DNA from: Auanema rhodensis
Lineage: Eukaryota > Nematoda > Chromadorea > Rhabditida > Rhabditidae
Direction: 5' to 3'
Assembly: GCA_964057225.1 (NCBI GenBank)
Contig: OZ059900.1
Coordinates: 20,289,638-20,353,637, forward strand
DNA length: 64,000 bases
Position numbers and translations under genes: made by a program. Positions within the stretch are counted from its first letter, which is position 1; every line of letters starts with the position of its first letter. The notes below the pieces were generated by a model that was given only the letters and a program-made list of their open reading frames with translations, was not told the DNA's origin and ran no database searches. Positions 1 through 9,918 of the stretch are shown here, piece after piece.

Positions 1-12
1 AGTTTTTGGAAA

Positions 13-29
13 TTTCGCTGTAAACAAGG
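13..29 (+). other. CENP-B-box-like 17-mer, present in nearly every monomer
   Basis: The sequence TTTCGCTGTAAACAAGG aligned without gaps to the mammalian CENP-B box consensus YTTCGTTGGAARCGGGA matches 12 of 17 positions. Of the nine bases regarded as essential for CENP-B binding (TTCG, A, CGGG) it keeps seven: TTCG, the central A, the C and the last G. The two middle G bases of CGGG are A here. It is almost invariant across the 187 monomers. The exceptions I saw are a substitution at the permissive R position in the monomer starting at 59820 and flanking changes at 18445 and 59478. Box-like motifs of this quality are reported in satellites outside mammals, where binding is unproven. Functional meaning is inference. 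Confidence 0.35.
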
Positions 30-123
30 TTTTGACTTACGATTTCATGTGTTCAAACTCATGCAATGTCAATGAAACCTAGCTCAAAATTGTTCGTACA
101 ACGTCTAGTTCCACTTTCACGAC

Positions 124-130
124 AAAAAAA
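124..130 (+). repeat. A-tract, the length-variable site of the monomer
   Basis: Most monomers have seven A here (342 bp in total). Six A occurs with variant 242A (341-bp units at 11628, 29387, 32123 and 46825, for example), eight A with 95T (343 bp; 30070, 47508, 50586, 54006, 61529) and nine A with 236G (344 bp; 12653, 16391, 21517, 23228, 26307). The lengths are tied to particular monomer families rather than scattered, so they look inherited with the family and are not random homopolymer reading errors. Confidence 0.9.
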
Positions 131-167
131 CAGGGGTTAGAAAATTAGGGAAATTAGCATATTCTGA

Positions 168-177
168 GGGCACGCCC
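168..177 (+). repeat. Short GC-rich dyad GGGC-AC-GCCC
   Basis: This is a four-base-pair inverted repeat with a two-base centre, standing out in an AT-rich monomer. The 169C variant (GAGCGCAC, seen at 13339, 14352, 17077, 23914, 26993, 33489 and 54691, among others) breaks it. One monomer (start 62214) has lost most of it through an indel. No role is evident. Confidence 0.5.
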
Positions 178-196
178 CTTATGGCTAATATTGATT

Positions 197-218
197 AAAT
201 CGATTTTTGTTCATATGA
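197..218 (+). repeat. Two adjacent palindromes: AAATCGATTT and TCATATGA
   Basis: AAATCGATTT (197-206, containing the ClaI site ATCGAT) and TCATATGA (211-218, containing the NdeI site CATATG) are perfect palindromes four bases apart. Both are present in almost all monomers. The monomer starting at 48877 has lost ATCGAT through C to T, and the one at 10944 has an additional CATATG. Digestion with either enzyme should give a 342-bp ladder from this locus. Confidence 0.8.
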
Positions 219-237
219 GTCGTCAAATGCAACGAAT

Positions 238-280
238 TTCAGCGTGTTACATACTAAAATGAAGCATTTTACATGCTGAA
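238..280 (+). repeat. Imperfect hairpin / dyad in each monomer
   Basis: The outer arms are TTCAGCGTGT (238-247) and ACATGCTGAA (271-280), complementary over ten bases if one G-T pair is allowed. The inner arms are AAAATG (256-261) and CATTTT (265-270), a perfect six-base stem around the loop AAG. The left side has an eight-base bulge, TACATACT (248-255). Several recurrent variants fall in it: 242A weakens the outer stem, 264A changes the loop, 267A breaks the inner stem, 272T replaces a pair, and 252A/254T lie in the bulge. Whether it forms in DNA or in a transcript is not known from the sequence. Confidence 0.6.
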
Positions 281-304
281 CACTAGAAAAATACAAAAAC
301 ACAG

Positions 305-322
305 TATTTCCCATGAGAAATA
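305..322 (+). repeat. 18-bp near-palindrome, perfect in a few monomers
   Basis: TATTTCCCATGAGAAATA is a palindrome except for one C/A mismatch pair (positions 311 and 316). In six monomers (variant bases at 19777, 38245, 45425, 48161, 49187 and 52265) 311 is T and the palindrome becomes perfect. In monomers of the 310T type it gains a second mismatch. It lies next to the least variable part of the monomer. A possible protein-binding or cruciform site; no function is shown. Confidence 0.6.
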
Positions 323-3300
323 TTTTATTATGCTGGAAAACCAGTTTTTGGAAATTTCGCTGTAAACAAGGTTTTGACTTACGATTTCATGTGTTCAAAC
401 TCATGCAATGTCAATGAAACCTAGCTCAAAATTGTTCGTACAACGTCTAGTTCCACTTTCACGACAAAAAAACAGGGTTTAGAAAATTAAGGAAATTAGC
501 ATATTGTGAGGGCACGCCCCTTATGGCTAATATTGATTAAATCGATTTTTGTTCATATGAGTCGTCAAATGCAACGAATTTCAGCGTGTTACATACTAAA
601 ATGAAGCATTTTACATGCTGAACACTAAAAAAATACAAAAACACAGTATTTCCCATGAGAAATATTTTATTATGCTGGAAAACCAGTTTTTGGAAATTTC
701 GCTGTAAACAAGGTTTTGACTTACGATTTCATGTGTTCAAACTCATGCAATGTCAATGAAACCTAGCTCAAAATTGTTCGTACAACGTCTAGTTTTACTT
801 TCACGACAAAAAAACAGGGGGTAGAAAATTAGGGAAATTAGCATATTCTGAGGGCACGCCCCTTATGGCTAATATTGATTAAATCGATTTTTGTTCATAT
901 GAGTCGTCAAATGCAACGAATTTCAGCGTGTTACATACTAAAATGAAGCATTTTACATGCTGAACACTAGAAAAATACAAAAACACAGTATTTCCCATGA
1001 GAAATATTTTATTATGCTGGAAAACCAGTTTTTGGAAATTTCGCTGTAAACAAGGTTTTGACTTACGATTTCATGTGTTCAAACTCATGCAATGTCAATG
1101 AAACCTAGCTCAAAATTGTTCGTACAACGTCCAGTTCCACTTTCACGACAAAAAAACAGGGTTTAGAAAATTAAGGAAATTAGCATATTGTGAGGGCACG
1201 CCCCTTATGGCTAATATTGATTAAATCGATTTTTGTTCATATGAGTCGTCAAATGCAACGAATTTCAGCGTGTTACATACTAAAATGAAGCATTTTACAT
1301 GCTGAACATTAGAAAAATACAAAAACACAGTATTTCCCATGAGAAATATTTTATTATGCTGGAAAACCAGTTTTTGGAAATTTCGCTGTAAACAAGGTTT
1401 TGACTTACGATTTCATGTGTTCAAACTCATGCAATGTCAATGAAACCTAGCTCAAAATTGTTCGTACAACGTCTAGTTTCACTTTCACGACAAAAAAACA
1501 GGGGGTAGAAAATTAGGGAAATTAGCATATTCTGAGGGCACGCCCCTTATGGCTAATATTGATTAAATCGATTTTTGTTCATATGAGTCGTCAAATGCAA
1601 CGAATTTCAGCGTGTTACATACTAAAATGAAGCATTTTACATGCTGAACACTAGAAAAATACAAAAACACAGTATTTCCCATGAGAAATAGTTTATTATG
1701 CTGGAAAACCAGTTTTTGGAAATTTCGCTGTAAACAAGGTTTTGACTTACGATTTCATGTGTTCAAACTCATGCAATGTCAATGAAACCTAGCTCAAAAT
1801 TGTTCGTACAACGTCTAGTTCCACTTTCACGACAAAAAAACAGGGGTTAGAAAATTAGGGAAATTAGCATATTCTGAGGGCACGCCCCTTATGGCTAATA
1901 TTGATTAAATCGATTTTTGTTCATATGAGTCGTCAAATGCAACGAATTTCAGCGTGTTACATACTAAAATGAAGCATTTTACATGCTGAACACTAGAAAA
2001 ATACAAAAACACAGTATTTCCCATGAGAAATATTTTATTATGCTGGAAAACCAGTTTTTGGAAATTTCGCTGTAAACAAGGTTTTGACTTACGATTTCAT
2101 GTGTTCAAACTCATGCAATGTCAATGAAACCTAGCTCAAAATTGTTCGTACAACGTCTAGTTCCACTTTCACGACAAAAAAACAGGGTTTAGAAAATTAA
2201 GGAAATTAGCATATTGTGAGGGCACGCCCCTTATGGCTAATATTGATTAAATCGATTTTTGTTCATATGAGTCGTCAAATGCAACGAATTTCAGCGTGTT
2301 ACATACTAAAATGAAGCATTTTACATGCTGAACACTAGAAAAATACAAAAACACAGTATTTCCCATGAGAAATATTTTATTATGCTGGAAAACCAGTTTT
2401 TGGAAATTTCGCTGTAAACAAGGTTTTGACTTACGATTTCATGTGTTCAAACTCATGCAATGTCAATGAAACCTAGCTCAAAATTGTTCGTACAACGTCT
2501 AGTTCCACTTTCACGACAAAAAAACAGGGGTTAGAAAATTAGGGAAATTAGCATATTCTGAGGGCACGCCCCTTATGGCTAATATTGATTAAATCGATTT
2601 TTGTTCATATGAGTCGTCAAATGCAACGAATTTCAGCGTGTTACATACTAAAATGAAGCATTTTACATGCTGAACACTAGAAAAATACAAAAACACAGTA
2701 TTTCCCATGAGAAATATTTTATTATGCTGGAAAACCAGTTTTTGGAAATTTCGCTGTAAACAAGGTTTTGACTTACGATTTCATGTGTTCAAACTCATGC
2801 AATGTCAATGAAACCTAGCTCAAAATTGTTCGTACAACGTCTAGTTCCACTTTCACGACAAAAAAACAGGGGTTAGAAAATTAGGGAAATTAGCATATTC
2901 TGAGGGCACGCCCCTTATGGCTAATATTGATTAAATCGATTTTTGTTCATATGAGTCGTCAAATGCAACGAATTTCAGCGTGTTACATACTAAAATGAAG
3001 CATTTTACATGCTGAACACTAGAAAAATACAAAAACACAGTATTTCCCATGAGAAATATTTTATTATGCTGGAAAACCAGTTTTTGGAAATTTCGCTGTA
3101 AACAAGGTTTTGACTTACGATTTCATGTGTTCAAACTCATGCAATGTCAATGAAACCTAGCTCAAAATTGTTCGTACAACGTCTAGTTCCACTTTCACGA
3201 CAAAAAAACAGGGTTTAGAAAATTAAGGAAATTAGCATATTGTGAGGGCACGCCCCTTATGGCTAATATTGATTAAATCGATTTTTGTTCATATGAGTCG

Positions 3301-3762
3301 TCAAATGCAACGAATTTCAGCGTGTTACATACTAAAATGAAGCATTTTACATGCTGAACACTAGAAAAATACAAAAACACAGTATTTCCCATGAGAAATA
3401 TTTTATTATGCTGGAAAACCAGTTTTTGGAAATTTCGCTGTAAACAAGGTTTTGACTTACGATTTCATGTGTTCAAACTCATGCAATGTCAATGAAACCT
3501 AGCTCAAAATTGTTCGTACAACGTCTAGTTCCACTTTCACGACAAAAAAACAGGGGTTAGAAAATTAAGGAAATTAGCATATTCTGAGGGCACGCCCCTT
3601 ATGGCTAATATTGATTAAATCGATTTTTGTTCATATGAGTCGTCAAATGCAACGAATTTCAGCGTGTTACATACTAAAATGAAGCATTTTACATGCTGAA
3701 CACTAGAAAAATACAAAAACACAGTATTTCCCATGAGAAATATTTTATTATGCTGGAAAACC

Positions 3763-6700
3763 AGTTTTTGGAAATTTCGCTGTAAACAAGGTTTTGACTT
3801 ACGATTTCATGTGTTCAAACTCATGCAATGTCAATGAAACCTAGCTCAAAATTGTTCGTACAACGTCTAGTTCCACTTTCACGACAAAAAAACAGGGGTT
3901 AGAAAATTAAGGAAATTAGCATATTCTGAGGGCACGCCCCTTATGGCTAATATTGATTAAATCGATTTTTGTTCATATGAGTCGTCAAATGCAACGAATT
4001 TCAGCGTGTTACATACTAAAATGAAGCAATTTACATGCTGAACACTAGAAAAATACAAAAACACAGTATTTCCCATGAGAAATATTTTATTATGCTGGAA
4101 AACCAGTTTTTGGAAATTTCGCTGTAAACAAGGTTTTGACTTACGATTTCATGTGTTCAAACTCATGCAATGTCAATGAAACCTAGCTCAAAATTGTTCG
4201 TACAACGTCTAGTTCCACTTTCACGACAAAAAAACAGGGGTTAGAAAATTAAGGAAATTAGCATATTCTGAGGGCACGCCCCTTATGGCTAATATTGATT
4301 AAATCGATTTTTGTTCATATGAGTCGTCAAATGCAACGAATTTCAGCGTGTTACATACTAAAATGAAGCATTTTACATGCTGAACACTAGAAAAATACAA
4401 AAACACAGTATTTCCCATGAGAAATATTTTATTATGCTGGAAAACCAGTTTTTGGAAATTTCGCTGTAAACAAGGTTTTGACTTACGATTTCATGTGTTC
4501 AAACTCATGCAATGTCAATGAAACCTAGCTCAAAATTGTTCGTACAACGTCTAGTTCCACTTTCACGACAAAAAAACAGGGGTTAGAAAATTAAGGAAAT
4601 TAGCATATTCTGAGGGCACGCCCCTTATGGCTAATATTGATTAAATCGATTTTTGTTCATATGAGTCGTCAAATGCAACGAATTTCAGCGTGTTACATAC
4701 TAAAATGAAGCATTTTACATGCTGAACACTAGAAAAATACAAAAACACAGTATTTCCCATGAGAAATATTTTATTATGCTGGAAAACCAGTTTTTGGAAA
4801 TTTCGCTGTAAACAAGGTTTTGACTTACGATTTCATGTGTTCAAACTCATGCAATGTCAATGAAACCTAGCTCAAAATTGTTCGTACAACGTCTAGTTCC
4901 ACTTTCACGACAAAAAAACAGGGGTTAGAAAATTAAGGAAATTAGCATATTCTGAGGGCACGCCCCTTATGGCTAATATTGATTAAATCGATTTTTGTTC
5001 ATATGAGTCGTCAAATGCAACGAATTTCAGCGTGTTACATACTAAAATGAAGCAATTTACATGCTGAACACTAGAAAAATACAAAAACACAGTATTTCCC
5101 ATGAGAAATATTTTATTATGCTGGAAAACCAGTTTTTGGAAATTTCGCTGTAAACAAGGTTTTGACTTACGATTTCATGTGTTCAAACTCATGCAATGTC
5201 AATGAAACCTAGCTCAAAATTGTTCGTACAACGTCTAGTTCCACTTTCACGACAAAAAAACAGGGGTTAGAAAATTAAGGAAATTAGCATATTCTGAGGG
5301 CACGCCCCTTATGGCTAATATTGATTAAATCGATTTTTGTTCATATGAGTCGTCAAATGCAACGAATTTCAGCGTGTTACATACTAAAATGAAGCATTTT
5401 ACATGCTGAACACTAGAAAAATACAAAAACACAGTATTTCCCATGAGAAATATTTTATTATGCTGGAAAACCAGTTTTTGGAAATTTCGCTGTAAACAAG
5501 GTTTTGACTTACGATTTCATGTGTTCAAACTCATGCAATGTCAATGAAACCTAGCTCAAAATTGTTCGTACAACGTCTAGTTCCACTTTCACGACAAAAA
5601 AACAGGGGTTAGAAAATTAAGGAAATTAGCATATTCTGAGGGCACGCCCCTTATGGCTAATATTGATTAAATCGATTTTTGTTCATATGAGTCGTCAAAT
5701 GCAACGAATTTCAGCGTGTTACATACTAAAATGAAGCATTTTACATGCTGAACACTAGAAAAATACAAAAACACAGTATTTCCCATGAGAAATATTTTAT
5801 TATGCTGGAAAACCAGTTTTTGGAAATTTCGCTGTAAACAAGGTTTTGACTTACGATTTCATGTGTTCAAACTCATGCAATGTCAATGAAACCTAGCTCA
5901 AAATTGTTCGTACAACGTCTAGTTCCACTTTCACGACAAAAAAACAGGGGTTAGAAAATTAAGGAAATTAGCATATTCTGAGGGCACGCCCCTTATGGCT
6001 AATATTGATTAAATCGATTTTTGTTCATATGAGTCGTCAAATGCAACGAATTTCAGCGTGTTACATACTAAAATGAAGCAATTTACATGCGGAACACTAG
6101 AAAAATACAAAAACACAGTATTTCCCATGAGAAATATTTTATTATGCTGGAAAACCAGTTTTTGGAAATTTCGCTGTAAACAAGGTTTTGACTTACGATT
6201 TCATGTGTTCAAACTCATGCAATGTCAATGAAACCTAGCTCAAAATTGTTCGTACAACGTCTAGTTCCACTTTCACGACAAAAAAACAGGGGTTAGAAAA
6301 TTAAGGAAATTAGCATATTCTGAGGGCACGCCCCTTATGGCTAATATTGATTAAATCGATTTTTGTTCATATGAGTCGTCAAATGCAACGAATTTCAGCG
6401 TGTTACATACTAAAATGAAGCATTTTATATGCTGAACACTAGAAAAATACAAAAACACAGTATTTCCCATGAGAAATATTTTATTATGCTGGAAAACCAG
6501 TTTTTGGAAATTTCGCTGTAAACAAGGTTTTGACTTACGATTTCATGTGTTCAAACTCATGCAATGTCAATGAAACCTAGCTCAAAATTGTTCGTACAAC
6601 GTCTAGTTCCACTTTCACGACAAAAAAACAGGGGTTAGAAAATTAAGGAAATTAGCATATTCTGAGGGCACGCCCCTTATGGCTAATATTGATTAAATCG

Positions 6701-6840
6701 ATTTTTGTTCATATGAGTCGTCAAATGCAACGAATTTCAGCGTGTTACATACTAAAATGAAGCATTTTACATGCTGAACACTAAAAAAATACAAAAACAC
6801 AGTATTTCCCATGAGAAATATTTTATTATGCTGGAAAACC
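3763..6840 (+). repeat. 9-monomer higher-order repeat, copy 1 (3078 bp)
   Basis: Nine 342-bp monomers, all of the 148A type. 267A (GCAATTT) marks every third monomer (starting 3763, 4789 and 5815), giving a 1026-bp trimer rhythm. The third trimer adds 277G (ACATGCGG, 5815), 272T (TATATGC, 6157) and 286A (6499). The same nine monomers in the same order follow immediately downstream, so this is one unit of a two-copy tandem duplication. Confidence 0.92.
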
Positions 6841-9800
6841 AGTTTTTGGAAATTTCGCTGTAAACAAGGTTTTGACTTACGATTTCATGTGTTCAAACTC
6901 ATGCAATGTCAATGAAACCTAGCTCAAAATTGTTCGTACAACGTCTAGTTCCACTTTCACGACAAAAAAACAGGGGTTAGAAAATTAAGGAAATTAGCAT
7001 ATTCTGAGGGCACGCCCCTTATGGCTAATATTGATTAAATCGATTTTTGTTCATATGAGTCGTCAAATGCAACGAATTTCAGCGTGTTACATACTAAAAT
7101 GAAGCAATTTACATGCTGAACACTAGAAAAATACAAAAACACAGTATTTCCCATGAGAAATATTTTATTATGCTGGAAAACCAGTTTTTGGAAATTTCGC
7201 TGTAAACAAGGTTTTGACTTACGATTTCATGTGTTCAAACTCATGCAATGTCAATGAAACCTAGCTCAAAATTGTTCGTACAACGTCTAGTTCCACTTTC
7301 ACGACAAAAAAACAGGGGTTAGAAAATTAAGGAAATTAGCATATTCTGAGGGCACGCCCCTTATGGCTAATATTGATTAAATCGATTTTTGTTCATATGA
7401 GTCGTCAAATGCAACGAATTTCAGCGTGTTACATACTAAAATGAAGCATTTTACATGCTGAACACTAGAAAAATACAAAAACACAGTATTTCCCATGAGA
7501 AATATTTTATTATGCTGGAAAACCAGTTTTTGGAAATTTCGCTGTAAACAAGGTTTTGACTTACGATTTCATGTGTTCAAACTCATGCAATGTCAATGAA
7601 ACCTAGCTCAAAATTGTTCGTACAACGTCTAGTTCCACTTTCACGACAAAAAAACAGGGGTTAGAAAATTAAGGAAATTAGCATATTCTGAGGGCACGCC
7701 CCTTATGGCTAATATTGATTAAATCGATTTTTGTTCATATGAGTCGTCAAATGCAACGAATTTCAGCGTGTTACATACTAAAATGAAGCATTTTACATGC
7801 TGAACACTAGAAAAATACAAAAACACAGTATTTCCCATGAGAAATATTTTATTATGCTGGAAAACCAGTTTTTGGAAATTTCGCTGTAAACAAGGTTTTG
7901 ACTTACGATTTCATGTGTTCAAACTCATGCAATGTCAATGAAACCTAGCTCAAAATTGTTCGTACAACGTCTAGTTCCACTTTCACGACAAAAAAACAGG
8001 GGTTAGAAAATTAAGGAAATTAGCATATTCTGAGGGCACGCCCCTTATGGCTAATATTGATTAAATCGATTTTTGTTCATATGAGTCGTCAAATGCAACG
8101 AATTTCAGCGTGTTACATACTAAAATGAAGCAATTTACATGCTGAACACTAGAAAAATACAAAAACACAGTATTTCCCATGAGAAATATTTTATTATGCT
8201 GGAAAACCAGTTTTTGGAAATTTCGCTGTAAACAAGGTTTTGACTTACGATTTCATGTGTTCAAACTCATGCAATGTCAATGAAACCTAGCTCAAAATTG
8301 TTCGTACAACGTCTAGTTCCACTTTCACGACAAAAAAACAGGGGTTAGAAAATTAAGGAAATTAGCATATTCTGAGGGCACGCCCCTTATGGCTAATATT
8401 GATTAAATCGATTTTTGTTCATATGAGTCGTCAAATGCAACGAATTTCAGCGTGTTACATACTAAAATGAAGCATTTTACATGCTGAACACTAGAAAAAT
8501 ACAAAAACACAGTATTTCCCATGAGAAATATTTTATTATGCTGGAAAACCAGTTTTTGGAAATTTCGCTGTAAACAAGGTTTTGACTTACGATTTCATGT
8601 GTTCAAACTCATGCAATGTCAATGAAACCTAGCTCAAAATTGTTCGTACAACGTCTAGTTCCACTTTCACGACAAAAAAACAGGGGTTAGAAAATTAAGG
8701 AAATTAGCATATTCTGAGGGCACGCCCCTTATGGCTAATATTGATTAAATCGATTTTTGTTCATATGAGTCGTCAAATGCAACGAATTTCAGCGTGTTAC
8801 ATACTAAAATGAAGCATTTTACATGCTGAACACTAGAAAAATACAAAAACACAGTATTTCCCATGAGAAATATTTTATTATGCTGGAAAACCAGTTTTTG
8901 GAAATTTCGCTGTAAACAAGGTTTTGACTTACGATTTCATGTGTTCAAACTCATGCAATGTCAATGAAACCTAGCTCAAAATTGTTCGTACAACGTCTAG
9001 TTCCACTTTCACGACAAAAAAACAGGGGTTAGAAAATTAAGGAAATTAGCATATTCTGAGGGCACGCCCCTTATGGCTAATATTGATTAAATCGATTTTT
9101 GTTCATATGAGTCGTCAAATGCAACGAATTTCAGCGTGTTACATACTAAAATGAAGCAATTTACATGCGGAACACTAGAAAAATACAAAAACACAGTATT
9201 TCCCATGAGAAATATTTTATTATGCTGGAAAACCAGTTTTTGGAAATTTCGCTGTAAACAAGGTTTTGACTTACGATTTCATGTGTTCAAACTCATGCAA
9301 TGTCAATGAAACCTAGCTCAAAATTGTTCGTACAACGTCTAGTTCCACTTTCACGACAAAAAAACAGGGGTTAGAAAATTAAGGAAATTAGCATATTCTG
9401 AGGGCACGCCCCTTATGGCTAATATTGATTAAATCGATTTTTGTTCATATGAGTCGTCAAATGCAACGAATTTCAGCGTGTTACATACTAAAATGAAGCA
9501 TTTTATATGCTGAACACTAGAAAAATACAAAAACACAGTATTTCCCATGAGAAATATTTTATTATGCTGGAAAACCAGTTTTTGGAAATTTCGCTGTAAA
9601 CAAGGTTTTGACTTACGATTTCATGTGTTCAAACTCATGCAATGTCAATGAAACCTAGCTCAAAATTGTTCGTACAACGTCTAGTTCCACTTTCACGACA
9701 AAAAAACAGGGGTTAGAAAATTAAGGAAATTAGCATATTCTGAGGGCACGCCCCTTATGGCTAATATTGATTAAATCGATTTTTGTTCATATGAGTCGTC

Positions 9801-9918
9801 AAATGCAACGAATTTCAGCGTGTTACATACTAAAATGAAGCATTTTACATGCTGAACACTAAAAAAATACAAAAACACAGTATTTCCCATGAGAAATATT
9901 TTATTATGCTGGAAAACC
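6841..9918 (+). repeat. 9-monomer higher-order repeat, copy 2 (3078 bp)
   Basis: This repeats copy 1 with an exact offset of 3078 bp: 267A at monomers 6841, 7867 and 8893, 277G at 8893, 272T at 9235 and 286A at 9577. I saw no difference between the two copies at diagnostic sites. The repeat stops here: the next monomer has six A and no longer follows the pattern. Confidence 0.92.

Larger units (their letters stand above)
1..342 (+). repeat. Reference monomer (first copy) and its variable sites
   Basis: I use this copy for numbering. Sites that vary repeatedly in the window are: 95 C/T, 101 A/G, A-tract 124-130 (6 to 9 A), 131 C/T, 133 G/A, 136 G/T, 137 T/G, 148 G/A, 164 C/G, 169 G/C, 188 A/G, 236 A/G, 238 T/A, 242 G/A, 252 T/A, 254 C/T, 264 G/A, 267 T/A, 272 C/T, 286 G/A, 310 C/T and 311 C/T. 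The most common alternative is 148A (TTAAGG instead of TTAGGG). Variants travel in linked sets, for example 133A with 286A, 6 A with 242A, 188G with 264A, and 95T with 8 A and 236G. By eye, the stretch 312-342 running into 1-90 of the next copy is much less variable than 124-311. The choice of base 1 as monomer start is arbitrary. Confidence 0.97.
1..3762 (+). repeat. Block of 11 monomers with alternating types, including a type unique to this block
   Basis: Monomers starting at 343, 1027, 2053 and 3079 carry 136T, 148A and 164G (CAGGGTTTAG, TTAAGG, ATTGTGAG). I saw 164G nowhere else in the window. Those at 685 and 1369 carry 137G (CAGGGGGTAG). Those at 1, 1711, 2395 and 2737 are plain TTAGGG type. 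The one at 3421 carries 148A and leads into the next block. Private changes include TAGTTTTACT in 685, GTCCAGTT in 1027 and AAATAGTTTA in 1369. The left limit lies outside the window. Confidence 0.9.

Noticed and set aside
131-157. Telomere-like motif (GGGGTTAG and TTAGGG in each monomer)
   Set aside because: The motifs are single and not in tandem, and the second is often TTAAGG. This is not a telomere or an interstitial telomeric tract.
238-280. tRNA, microRNA precursor or intrinsic terminator at the hairpin
   Set aside because: It lacks tRNA boxes and a T-run after the stem, and the eight-base asymmetric bulge and satellite context argue against a dedicated RNA gene.
1-342. Monomer as a solo LTR or non-autonomous transposon unit
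   Set aside because: No terminal inverted repeats, target-site duplications, primer-binding site or polypurine tract are seen, and copies abut directly without spacers.
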